12,626 nucleotides of DNA from an uncultured Clostridia bacterium (lineage in GTDB: Bacteria; Bacillota; Clostridia; Lachnospirales; CAMVHY01): positions 1-12,626 of the forward strand of contig CAMKTI010000046.1 of NCBI GenBank assembly GCA_946415665.1, in the 5' to 3' direction. Positions within the stretch are counted from its first letter, which is position 1, and every line of letters starts with the position of its first letter. This document shows positions 1-8,167 of this stretch, piece by piece. Made by a program: the position numbers and the translations under genes. The notes under the pieces are model-generated. The model ran no database searches, was not told the DNA's origin, and worked only from the letters and a program-made list of their open reading frames with translations.

Positions 1-202
1 CTCATAGTAGGAAGTGGATTAAATAGCGTTGGATTAAATACTTCACTTCTTGTTTGTTATCCATTGCTTTGTTACTTTCTTTCATTTTTTCTTGTCTTTG
101 TCGACACTCTCTAATACAGATATTTAACTTAATTCGTCAGATTTAAAGCGATATAAGTTTTTAAGTATTTTTTATGGTTTATTAATTTTTTTCAAAAAAG
201 AA

Positions 203-232
203 TTGGCACATTGTATTTTTTTATGTTATAAT
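203..232 (+). promoter_or_regulatory. Sigma-70/SigA-type promoter of the 1269-residue protein gene
   Basis: A -35 box TTGGCA (203-208, five of six to consensus) is followed after 18 bases by a perfect -10 box TATAAT (227-232). A TG one base upstream of the -10 (224-225) makes it an extended -10. Transcription would begin near 239, leaving a leader of about 60 bases. No other promoter of this quality is seen upstream of the gene. Confidence 0.75.
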
Positions 233-286
233 TAAAACGTTGGATAATAGTCGTAATATTATTGGTTTATTTAAATCGAAAAATTT

Positions 287-293
287 GGAGGGA
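287..293 (+). promoter_or_regulatory. Ribosome binding site fixing the start at 299
   Basis: GGAGGGA sits 5 to 7 bases ahead of the ATG at 299-301. It is a near-consensus Shine-Dalgarno sequence and supports this ATG as the true start of the large protein. Confidence 0.85.
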
Positions 294-298
294 CATTT

Positions 299-3200
299 AT
301 GAGCGAGTTTGCAAATGAGAAAGATGATAATAATTACACTGAAGCTGAAATTAAAGAAAATATAATTTCATCATCGGCTTTTGTAAATGGAGTAAATAGT
401 AAATTGAGTTTAGAAAATGAATCCGATTTTAAAGGTGAAAAAACCAAGCGAGAAATCAAGAATATAATTGAAAAAGGTAAATTTACAGAATACTATCCAA
501 AAAAGTTACAGCAACCATTGAATTTCATTTTAATACCCAATAATGTAAATCCAATTATTCATCAAAAAAATAAATTTGACTTTAATAGTGTCAGATCTTT
601 TGGCTTGCAAAAAATCGTACAACATAAATCCACAAATCGAACAAACAGTAATATTAATTATACTAAGTTCGATATAAACGCTGATCCATTTTTTCCGAAA
701 GACATAAAATTAAAAAAAGATTTTAATAATTATGTGGCTGTTAGGCTAGCAAATCGTGAAAAATATAATATTATGAAGATCTACGGATGGTCTCTCAGTT
801 TCCAATATTCTGCATTTGCATTTGACAGTTTGGAAGGTTTAACATTAACTAATTGCTTAGAATGTTTATGGGCAGATTATTGTATTAGTAATAATGAATA
901 TATTAAATACGATGAAGCTATCCAAAAATCAATATGTGTATTAAACAAAACTAATGAAAATAATCTTTTAAAATTAATAAATGAAATTAAGATTAGGATA
1001 GATCTTAATGGTTTTGTATCTCAAAATAAGATCGATTTCAACAATTTTGATGCAAAATTTGACGAATTAAAAAACAAGTACGGAGAAAAAAATATATCTC
1101 CGATAGCAGCATGTTATTTTTTATCGGCAATTAAAAAAGATGATTTGACGACAGAAAGATTAAACAAAGTTTGGAATGAGGTAAACACTAACCTGTTGCA
1201 TTCTTTTTCTGCTGATTCCAACGACAACAGACTAATCTCGCTTGTTAATAATTTACTGGATGGTAATTTTAGATCTGATAAATATTTGGATATTTTTATC
1301 TTTTGTCTTAGGTTAGATATGCGTTTTAAATATCCGGGTGAACCCGAAGATTTGTATAATATTATTTACGGTATAATCACAAACTCAGAAGATTATAAGC
1401 AAGCCAATGGTAATGAAGAGCAGGAAACAGCAGCAATAAAAAATTTTTTTGATCCGGATGGATTTTTTAAAAAGTTTTGGATTACGTTGGCTGAGTTGGA
1501 TGCTAATGATCATACAAGTCATAAGTTTTTTTATTCTAAAAATTTGACAATGAGGAAAATGAAAGAACTGGCATCTAATCAAAAAAATAAATACAGTCGA
1601 AAATTAAGCAATTTATTACAGGATCATGATATTTATATTTCGCCAACAACTGAAAAAACAAAAGATGATAAAGGAAAAGAAGTTGATCAAATTTGTATAA
1701 AAGTGGATAGTTATAAACAAATTGAAGAAAATGCTCAAAATGGGCTCAATGAATATATGAAAAAGGTAATTGATGATTTAAAAAATGACCAAAATGTGGA
1801 ATATGATTGGGTTAACGGAAAATTGACTTACAACAAGAAAATAATTTACGACTTTAAGGAAGTAGAATTCTATAATGAAAAAGGTGAGATATGTAATCTT
1901 TATGAGGAAACTATGCGATTTTGCGGTTTTGTGGTAAAAGCTTATTGCGAAGATAACGAATTACCATCTTATAGATTCGATTTAGGTTTGTTCCCGAATG
2001 ATATGCGAGAAATTCAAAAAATTGTCGGAGAAAAATATCAAGCGAAGCTAAAAGAGCTAATAGATGGTTTTGGCAAATTTGTGGACGCAAAAATTGAAGA
2101 ATATGGAAAAAGCAAAGAAATTTTGTTTATGAAAGATAATAGGTTGCGTATAAAAGTAATTGATAGTCTGGGTTCTTGGAGCGCATTAGCTGAATATGGT
2201 GTAAGTGATGCTGCGGGGGTTTGTGTAGAAGAATATCGTTGTAGCTATTGGAAAGGTAAATTTTACAGATCTATCAGTCGCGAAGAAATAGATTCGGATA
2301 TGTATAACAACCTAACAGCAAAGTTTAAAAGACTGTTGAATGATAAGATAGGAGAATATGTTAAAAATAACAAACTTAATTATGAGTATGATAAAAAAAA
2401 TAATTGTTGGAAACAAATCGCTGAGAAAAGTATGGAAGAAAAAAATAAACATAGTGATAATCCGTTAAAAGAGGAAAATAAAAATCCAGAAATAAACCCT
2501 ATGGAAAAAACCTCAATAAAAAACAAAATTGAAAATGAAAAGAACGACAAAATTGAAGAAAAAATAACAGAAGAAAGCATCGACAAGAAAAAGTTGGAAG
2601 CTGATATAAATACAGTCTTGAGAAACGCAAAAAAATCACTAGGTTTAGAAAATAAATTTGATGTGTTTTTAAAGAACATAATTGATGAACTTGAAAATAC
2701 GCCAAATTTAATAAAAGTCGACTGGGTAAATGGAACAATACAATGTGACAAAATCGGCAAAGAAAAAATAGTTATTAATAAAGATGGTAATTTAGGTTTG
2801 TTAGCGTTTTCTATTTGTAAAGCCTTGAAATATAAGTTTTTGTTTGAGAATAATATCTCTTTGGAGCAAATTCACAGTTTTGATTTTTTGCAATTTGAAA
2901 ATAATGGAGTTCGGCTAAAGAAAATTTTGGAAGACATGCAAAATAGTAAAATAAATGAGCTAAAAATAAAAGAAGATTTACTCAATAATATAAAATCTCA
3001 AATTAAATGTCAATATGAAAAACATACTTGGTATACTAATACTATGGAGTTTGATGGCATGATTAGTATACTTTATGGTGATTCTAAGCATTATTTTACT
3101 AATGCGGATGAAGCAGCAATTTTTTTGTTAAGAAAAGAATTGGAGCAATGTTGTAAAGGTAAGTTTTATACAATAAATATTCTCGATCAAAAAACTTTTA

Positions 3201-4108
3201 ATGGGCTGAAATCCGAATTAATAAAAATGTTAAAAGATGAGATAAAAAATCATATTAAAAGCAATAACAATGGTGATATTTCAAAAGAAGATAAAAACAA
3301 CGAAGAAAACAAAAATAACAACATCAAAAACGAAAACGAAGATAAAAAAGACAAAGACAAAATCGAAATAGAAAATATTAATTCGTATAACACTGGAGAA
3401 GAAAAAAAGGACGAATTAGAAAAAAGCGAGAATAAAACAGATCTCATTGAAAATGGTGTTAACAAAAAAATAGAGAACATCAATACCAATACTGATGAAA
3501 ATAAGAATCAAAACGAAATAGAAATGAAAAACAGGAAAGAAAACAACGAGATCGAATATGGGACTAAAAATGAAACAAGTGAAGAGTTAAGTAATCAGGA
3601 TAAAACAGTTGTGAATCAAGAAAACGAAAACATAAATAGTAAAACAGATGAAAATAAAATCCAAGAAAACCCAAACAACATCAAAAGTCAAACATTGGGT
3701 TTATCACACACAAATAATCAAGATCAATCTGGAACTAAAAATAAATGTTGGATAAAACTTTTTAAAGTGTTAAAGATTATTGCTTTTGTTGGTTTTATTT
3801 TAGCTTTGGCAATGACAGTTTTGTCAATTTTTATAGCATCGCTTTCTAGCGTGATTATAAAATTCGTAATAGCAACAGTAGTTTTATTTTGCATTTTTTT
3901 AGTATCACAATTTTTGGTTTCGTGTTTATCTAACAAACAACCAAAAGAAAATAAAAGTCCATATCCTAACCAAATTGACACAGGTATTGAAACAAAAGAA
4001 AATCAAAACGAATTTGATATAAACAAATCAAAACACGAATCAAATATCAATCAAATAGGTGAGCAAGAAAAAAATAATGTATCATCTATAGAAGATAGTC
4101 TTGGTTAA
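299..4108 (+). CDS. Large repeat-containing, C-terminally membrane-anchored protein of unknown function (1269 aa)
   Basis: I do not recognise this protein. There is no N-terminal signal peptide. Residues 1-160 are Asn/Lys-rich; about 160-470 look globular and mostly helical. Residues 478-692 and 776-991 are two diverged copies of one domain, both with a DWVNG motif (503-507; 808-812) and a KGKFY motif (652-656; 953-957), and both ending in a Lys-rich amphipathic helix. Residues about 700-770 and 992-1150 are charged, low-complexity linkers rich in Lys, Glu and Asn. Residues about 1159-1182 and 1189-1210 are two hydrophobic helices separated by a short Lys-containing turn, followed by a 58-residue polar tail. 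The simplest topology is a hairpin anchor with the bulk and the tail on the same side of the membrane. No catalytic motif is recognised. It has its own promoter and Shine-Dalgarno site, is monocistronic, and converges on glmU across a shared terminator. A host-interaction or cell-organisation role is only a guess. The coding call is very secure, the function is not. Confidence 0.93.
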   Translation: MSEFANEKDDNNYTEAEIKENIISSSAFVNGVNSKLSLENESDFKGEKTKREIKNIIEKGKFTEYYPKKLQQPLNFILIPNNVNPIIHQKNKFDFNSVRSFGLQKIVQHKSTNRTNSNINYTKFDINADPFFPKDIKLKKDFNNYVAVRLANREKYNIMKIYGWSLSFQYSAFAFDSLEGLTLTNCLECLWADYCISNNEYIKYDEAIQKSICVLNKTNENNLLKLINEIKIRIDLNGFVSQNKIDFNNFDAKFDELKNKYGEKNISPIAACYFLSAIKKDDLTTERLNKVWNEVNTNLLHSFSADSNDNRLISLVNNLLDGNFRSDKYLDIFIFCLRLDMRFKYPGEPEDLYNIIYGIITNSEDYKQANGNEEQETAAIKNFFDPDGFFKKFWITLAELDANDHTSHKFFYSKNLTMRKMKELASNQKNKYSRKLSNLLQDHDIYISPTTEKTKDDKGKEVDQICIKVDSYKQIEENAQNGLNEYMKKVIDDLKNDQNVEYDWVNGKLTYNKKIIYDFKEVEFYNEKGEICNLYEETMRFCGFVVKAYCEDNELPSYRFDLGLFPNDMREIQKIVGEKYQAKLKELIDGFGKFVDAKIEEYGKSKEILFMKDNRLRIKVIDSLGSWSALAEYGVSDAAGVCVEEYRCSYWKGKFYRSISREEIDSDMYNNLTAKFKRLLNDKIGEYVKNNKLNYEYDKKNNCWKQIAEKSMEEKNKHSDNPLKEENKNPEINPMEKTSIKNKIENEKNDKIEEKITEESIDKKKLEADINTVLRNAKKSLGLENKFDVFLKNIIDELENTPNLIKVDWVNGTIQCDKIGKEKIVINKDGNLGLLAFSICKALKYKFLFENNISLEQIHSFDFLQFENNGVRLKKILEDMQNSKINELKIKEDLLNNIKSQIKCQYEKHTWYTNTMEFDGMISILYGDSKHYFTNADEAAIFLLRKELEQCCKGKFYTINILDQKTFNGLKSELIKMLKDEIKNHIKSNNNGDISKEDKNNEENKNNNIKNENEDKKDKDKIEIENINSYNTGEEKKDELEKSENKTDLIENGVNKKIENINTNTDENKNQNEIEMKNRKENNEIEYGTKNETSEELSNQDKTVVNQENENINSKTDENKIQENPNNIKSQTLGLSHTNNQDQSGTKNKCWIKLFKVLKIIAFVGFILALAMTVLSIFIASLSSVIIKFVIATVVLFCIFLVSQFLVSCLSNKQPKENKSPYPNQIDTGIETKENQNEFDINKSKHESNINQIGEQEKNNVSSIEDSLG
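1730..2374 (+). repeat. Intragenic domain repeat, copy 1 (residues about 478-692)
   Basis: First copy of the duplicated domain. It opens with an Asn-Ala helix and VIDDL, then DWVNG at 503-507, a middle of about 140 less conserved residues, WKGKFY at 651-656, and a closing helix containing LLNDKIGEYVKNN. The spacing of these landmarks matches copy 2 to within a few residues. Confidence 0.7.
2624..3271 (+). repeat. Intragenic domain repeat, copy 2 (residues about 776-991)
   Basis: Second copy. It opens with NAKKSLG and IIDEL, then DWVNG at 808-812, KGKFY at 953-957 and a closing helix MLKDEIKNHIKSNN. Offsets to copy 1 are 298, 305, 301 and 298 residues at four landmarks, so the copies are collinear. 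They are too diverged at DNA level to be a recent duplication. Confidence 0.7.
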
Positions 4109-4126
4109 TAAGGTCAAATATATATT

Positions 4127-4163
4127 AAAAAACTGACACGATTTTTGTGTCAGCTTTTTTTTT
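4127..4163. terminator. Bidirectional rho-independent terminator between the large gene and glmU
   Basis: A perfect 7-bp stem, CTGACAC (4133-4139) with GTGTCAG (4147-4153), encloses a 7-base loop. Nine T follow on the plus strand (4155-4163). Six A precede it (4127-4132) and become the T-tract on the minus strand. It can therefore end both the plus-strand gene at 4108 and the minus-strand pot-uppP-glmU operon. The TGA stop of glmU (4150-4152) lies inside the right arm. Confidence 0.88.
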
Positions 4164-5505
4164 GCCAATTTGATTTATTAACTTGTCTCGCTCTTGCAAT
4201 CGCAAAATTTTTTGCTTCAATATCTTCTGTAATCGTTGAACCTGCGGCAATATAAACATCATCTCCGATTTTTACCGGAGCAACCAAATTACTATTACAT
4301 CCAATAAAAACATTATCACCAATTTCAGTTCGAAATTTTTTTTCGCCGTCATAATTTGCAATCGTAGTTCCACATCCGAAATTAACATTTTTTCCAACTT
4401 TTGCATCGCCAATATAAGTTAAATGCGCAACTTTTGTTTCTTCGTCTATGCTTGAATTTTTTATCTCAACAAAATCTCCGATTTTAACTTTTTTTCCGAT
4501 TTCGCTTCCCGGTCTTATATAAGCGAACGGTCCAATTTTTACATCGTTTTCTATTCTCGAATTCAAAATCACACTCGAATTTATTTCAACTTCATCAAAT
4601 ATTTTTGCATCAACTATTCTCGAATTTTCTCTGATTACACAATTTTCTCCGATTTCTGTTTTGCCTTCTAAAAAAACATTGGGATAAACAACACTATCGC
4701 GCCCGATTTTTACATCATAATCTATATATACTTCTCGCGCATTTATCATTGTTACACCGTTTTCCATATGTTTTTTATTTATTTTCTCGCGCATTAAACT
4801 ATTTGCACGCTCTAACTCAATTTTATTATTCACGCCCAAAAATTCTTTATAATTATCCGCACAAAAAATTCCGACCTTATCGCTCAACGTTTTTATTATC
4901 TCAATCGTATCTGTCAAATAATATTCACCTTGCGCATTATTATTACTTAACATTTGCAACGCCGTTTTTAATAAATTCCCGTTAAACAAATAAATTCCCG
5001 TATTTATTTCTTTTATTAACGACTGATTTTTGTCACAATCTCTATCTTCAATAATCCTTAAAAAATTATTTTCGCGCCGCAATATTCTTCCGTAACCTTT
5101 TGGATTTTCCGCAACACTCGAAATTAAACTAACCGCATTATCACTATTCATATCAATCAATTTTTTTATACTCAAATAATTTATTAACGGCGTATCACCA
5201 TATAAAACTAAAATATTTTCATTATCATCAAAAAAATCTTTTGCCATCATTACAGCATGACCTGTTCCCAATCTTTCTTTTTGCAAAACAAACTTTATAT
5301 CTAAATCAAAATTTTTCTCGCATATATTTTTTTTTATCAAATCAAACTCATGACCCAAAACTATTATTATTTCTCTTATTCCAGCATTTTTACACGCGTC
5401 TATAACATAATTTATTATTTCCTTGCCACAAATCTTATGTAAAACCTTTGGCAATTTCGAATTCATTCTTTTACTTTCGCCTGCCGCCAAAATTACAGCT
5501 TTCAT
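4150..5505 (-). CDS. glmU: GlmU: bifunctional GlcNAc-1-phosphate uridyltransferase / glucosamine-1-phosphate acetyltransferase (451 aa)
   Basis: GlmU makes UDP-GlcNAc in the cytoplasm, acetylating glucosamine-1-phosphate (C-terminal domain) and then adding UMP from UTP (N-terminal domain). This is the entry metabolite for peptidoglycan. The N-terminal nucleotidyltransferase domain (about 1-225) has the signature LAAGESKRM at 6-14 with LPKVLHK at 18-24, GTGHA at 80-84, and GDTPL at 103-107, whose Asp104 corresponds to the metal-binding Asp. The C-terminal half is a left-handed beta helix of hexapeptide repeats, with the expected catalytic His361 in AHLTYIGDA and NYDG at 384-387. Length is close to the usual 456 or so, so both activities should be present. 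The ATG at 5505 is preceded by GGGAGAG (5514-5520), just downstream of the uppP stop 18 bases away. It is the last gene of the operon, and its TGA is embedded in the terminator. Confidence 0.98.
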   Translation of the reverse strand: MKAVILAAGESKRMNSKLPKVLHKICGKEIINYVIDACKNAGIREIIIVLGHEFDLIKKNICEKNFDLDIKFVLQKERLGTGHAVMMAKDFFDDNENILVLYGDTPLINYLSIKKLIDMNSDNAVSLISSVAENPKGYGRILRRENNFLRIIEDRDCDKNQSLIKEINTGIYLFNGNLLKTALQMLSNNNAQGEYYLTDTIEIIKTLSDKVGIFCADNYKEFLGVNNKIELERANSLMREKINKKHMENGVTMINAREVYIDYDVKIGRDSVVYPNVFLEGKTEIGENCVIRENSRIVDAKIFDEVEINSSVILNSRIENDVKIGPFAYIRPGSEIGKKVKIGDFVEIKNSSIDEETKVAHLTYIGDAKVGKNVNFGCGTTIANYDGEKKFRTEIGDNVFIGCNSNLVAPVKIGDDVYIAAGSTITEDIEAKNFAIARARQVNKSNWQKKS

Positions 5506-5523
5506 TTAAAAATCTCTCCCAAA

Positions 5524-6315
5524 TCAAAAATATATTCCAAAAAACATTTTATCCAGCAAAATCAAAAATCCCAATCCAATTACATAATAAGCAAAAAATT
5601 TTAATTTGCGATTATTAATTAGCTTTATCATAAATTTTATTGCCAAATATCCGGACAACATTGCCGAAACAAAACCAAAAAAAAACACCGGCCAATCAAA
5701 ATTAAAACTAACACTTCCAAACAAAACTTTTTTTAATTCAAACACAACAGCTCCGATTATAATCGGCACAGATAATATAAAAGCAAACCTTGACGCCGTT
5801 TCTTTTTTTAATCCACAAATTAAACTTCCTCCAATCGTACTTCCTGATCTGGAAATTCCGGGCACAATCGCTAAAGCTTGCATTAATCCAATTATAAAAG
5901 CGTCTTTAAATAAAATATCTTTATCTTCTTTTTTATTATTTTCAAAATTTCTATCTGCCAAAATCAAAATAATTCCCGTTACAAAAAAAGCAAGCCATAA
6001 AAAATTTGCCTGATTAAACAAATTTTCAATCCAATCTCCGAATAATAACACAATTATTACAGCCGGCATCGTCGCTAAAATTACAAGCCAAACATATTTT
6101 TGCATTGGCTTTTTAATTAAATCAAATATTTTATCCCAAAAAATTATTATCACTGGCACAAGTGTTCCCAAATGCAAAATAACATCAAAAATAATCATCG
6201 GCTCTGTTATTCCAAAAATTTTTTCAAACAAAACTAAATGCCCGGAACTACTAACAGGCAAAAATTCTGTTACCCCTTGAATTATCCCTAATACAATCCC
6301 TTGAAATACATTCAT
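5524..6315 (-). CDS. uppP: UppP/BacA: undecaprenyl-diphosphate phosphatase (263 aa)
   Basis: An integral membrane phosphatase that converts undecaprenyl pyrophosphate to the monophosphate, recycling the lipid carrier used for peptidoglycan; members often confer bacitracin resistance. From the chosen start, the (E/Q)xxxE motif is Gln13-Glu17, followed by EFLPVSSSGH at 17-26, and the second catalytic motif PGISRSGST is at 152-160 with Arg156. About seven hydrophobic helices are visible, and the length matches the family. The frame stays open to an ATG at 6363, but that adds 16 residues and overlaps potD. The ATG at 6315 has GGGAG (6323-6327) 7 bases ahead and begins MNVFQG, as in relatives, so it is preferred. 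The potD stop is 20 bases upstream. It shares the operon with glmU, a second cell-wall gene. Confidence 0.97.
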   Translation of the reverse strand: MNVFQGIVLGIIQGVTEFLPVSSSGHLVLFEKIFGITEPMIIFDVILHLGTLVPVIIIFWDKIFDLIKKPMQKYVWLVILATMPAVIIVLLFGDWIENLFNQANFLWLAFFVTGIILILADRNFENNKKEDKDILFKDAFIIGLMQALAIVPGISRSGSTIGGSLICGLKKETASRFAFILSVPIIIGAVVFELKKVLFGSVSFNFDWPVFFFGFVSAMLSGYLAIKFMIKLINNRKLKFFAYYVIGLGFLILLDKMFFGIYF

Positions 6316-6335
6316 TTTTTTACTCCCATAATTTT

Positions 6336-7370
6336 TTAATCTTCTGCTAAAACTTCCGTCCAAATCACATCATATTTTTTTAAAACATCTCCCAAATCAT
6401 GATAAATTTCGCATCTTTTAAAATCTTTTTCGCTCGGCCAATAAATTTTATTTTTTTTTATCTCATCAGGCAATGCCTCCAAAACTTTTTTATTTACCGT
6501 CGAATGACAAATATGTTCCGTATTTAATAATCCTATGTCTTTACGACATAAAAAATTTATAAACTTACTAGCCTCTTTTTTCTTTCCCGAACATTTTAAA
6601 ATTCCTATGCCGTCAATCCAAAAATTACTTCCTTCATCCGGAATCACATAATCCAAATTTTTATTTCCTTTACAACAAAATAACGCATCACCAGAATAAC
6701 ACAAAGCTAACAAAGCTTCATCATTAATCATTTTATCTTTTATCGCATCACTTAAATACGCCTGAATAATTTTTTTTTGCTTTATCAATTCTTTTTTTGC
6801 TTCTTCTAATTTTTTATCATCACAAGTATTTACCGAATAACCTAATTTTTTTAACGTAATCGCAATATTATCTCGCGCATTATCATACATAAAAATTTTA
6901 TTTTTATATTTTTCATCCCACAAAATATTCCAGCTTAAATTATTTTTTTTAATCACCTTTTTATTAAACAAAATTCCAACTGTTCCCCAAGCATATGGCA
7001 CCGAATATTTATTTTCAAAATCAAAATCTAAATTTTTAAATCTATCATCAATCAAATCAAAATTTTTTATCTCATCCAAATCCAACTCTTGCAACAAATT
7101 TTCTTTTATCATTCGCTCAATAATATAATCCGACGCAATTATTAAATCATAATTTATTCCACCATTTTTTATTTTTATATACGCATCTTCACTCGTTGCA
7201 AACGTATCACAATTTACTTTTATTCCCGTTTCTTTATAATAAATATCCAAAATTTCCTGATTTACATAATCTCCATAACTATATAAACTTAAATTTTTTC
7301 CATCATTTTTTTTTCCACAGCCAATTAAAATCAAAACTAAAATTAAAATCAAAAATTTTATTTTATTCAT
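6336..7370 (-). CDS. potD: PotD: spermidine/putrescine-binding lipoprotein of the PotABCD importer (344 aa)
   Basis: Extracytoplasmic substrate-binding component that captures polyamines and delivers them to PotBC. A hydrophobic signal sequence ends in the lipobox LIGC with the lipidated Cys18, so the mature protein is anchored to the outer face of the membrane, as expected in a Gram-positive cell. Family landmarks: SYGDYV near 30-35, YDLIIASDY at 73-81, YSVPYAWGTVGI at 121-132, SGDALF near 225 and PDEGSNFWIDG near 245, the last typical of the polyamine-binding cleft. Length is normal. The ATG at 7370 follows GGTGAGG (7374-7380), which is close but consistent with pairing to the 3' part of the anti-SD. 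It lies 14 bases downstream of potC. Which polyamine is preferred cannot be read from the sequence. Confidence 0.96.
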   Translation of the reverse strand: MNKIKFLILILVLILIGCGKKNDGKNLSLYSYGDYVNQEILDIYYKETGIKVNCDTFATSEDAYIKIKNGGINYDLIIASDYIIERMIKENLLQELDLDEIKNFDLIDDRFKNLDFDFENKYSVPYAWGTVGILFNKKVIKKNNLSWNILWDEKYKNKIFMYDNARDNIAITLKKLGYSVNTCDDKKLEEAKKELIKQKKIIQAYLSDAIKDKMINDEALLALCYSGDALFCCKGNKNLDYVIPDEGSNFWIDGIGILKCSGKKKEASKFINFLCRKDIGLLNTEHICHSTVNKKVLEALPDEIKKNKIYWPSEKDFKRCEIYHDLGDVLKKYDVIWTEVLAED

Positions 7371-7384
7371 TTACCTCACCAAAA

Positions 7385-8167
7385 TTATTTATTTAAAATC
7401 AAATCTCTTTTATTAACTAAATATAATAAAACCAAAACACAAATAAACATTAAACTCGAAAGCGCATTTATTTTTGGATGTATTCCGCGCCGTGCCATTG
7501 AATAAATTAAAACCGATAAATTATTTACTCCCGAACCCGTATTAAAAAAACTAATAATAAAATCATCAATCGAAAGTGTAAACGCAAATAAAAATCCTGT
7601 TATCACACCGGGCATAATTTCCGGCAAAATAATTTTTTTTAAAGCATAACTCGGTGTTGCTCCTAAATCTAAAGCCGCTTCAAAAATATTATTATTCAAA
7701 TAATCTAATCTTGGCAAAACAGAAAAAATTACATACGGCACATTAAAAACTACATGCGATAAAAGCAAAGTAAAATATCCAAAGCTACCAAATTTTAATA
7801 AATCAAATAAAAAAATAAATAAAATCATAAGCGATACACCCGTAACTATATCCGGATTAATCATAGGAATTTTTGTGAGATATAAAATAATATTTTTAAA
7901 CGCCTTTTTTAAATTAAAAATACACAACGCAGCACATGTTCCAATTATTACAGCAAGACTCGCAGAAATAAACGCGACCGATAAACTATTAAAAAACGCT
8001 TTTAAAATATCCGGATCAGATAATAATTCTTTATACCAATTTAAAGTAAATCCTCCCCAATGACTTCTCGATCGCGAATTATTAAAAGACAAAAAAAATA
8101 AAACGCCAATCGGCGCATATAAAAATAAAAATATAATCACCAAATAAATTTTTTTTAGCAACTTCAA
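7385..8167 (-). CDS. potC: PotC: polyamine ABC transporter permease (260 aa)
   Basis: One of the two membrane permeases of the polyamine importer. About six hydrophobic helices are visible. The cytoplasmic EAA loop, which docks on the ATPase PotA, is at 163-191, beginning EAALDLGATPSYAL with the conserved Gly169. Length equals the family norm. The start is TTG at 8165-8167, directed by a strong GGAGGGAG (8174-8181) 6 bases upstream; the next in-frame Met is far inside the protein. The TTG overlaps the TGA of potB (TTGA), indicating translational coupling. The order potB-potC followed by a binding protein fits the PotABCD family rather than other binding-protein-dependent importers. Confidence 0.96.
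   Translation of the reverse strand: MKLLKKIYLVIIFLFLYAPIGVLFFLSFNNSRSRSHWGGFTLNWYKELLSDPDILKAFFNSLSVAFISASLAVIIGTCAALCIFNLKKAFKNIILYLTKIPMINPDIVTGVSLMILFIFLFDLLKFGSFGYFTLLLSHVVFNVPYVIFSVLPRLDYLNNNIFEAALDLGATPSYALKKIILPEIMPGVITGFLFAFTLSIDDFIISFFNTGSGVNNLSVLIYSMARRGIHPKINALSSLMFICVLVLLYLVNKRDLILNK

Noticed and set aside
1..114. Open frame from the first base (plus strand, 37 codons, hydrophobic end ..FLVFVDTL then TAA), as a possible C-terminus of an upstream membrane protein; a 27-codon minus-strand ORF also lies here.
   Set aside because: The length is within what chance gives, no terminator follows, and neither strand shows a ribosome site or recognisable family. The 5-residue in-frame repeat (GLN..VGLN) is not enough to call a gene.
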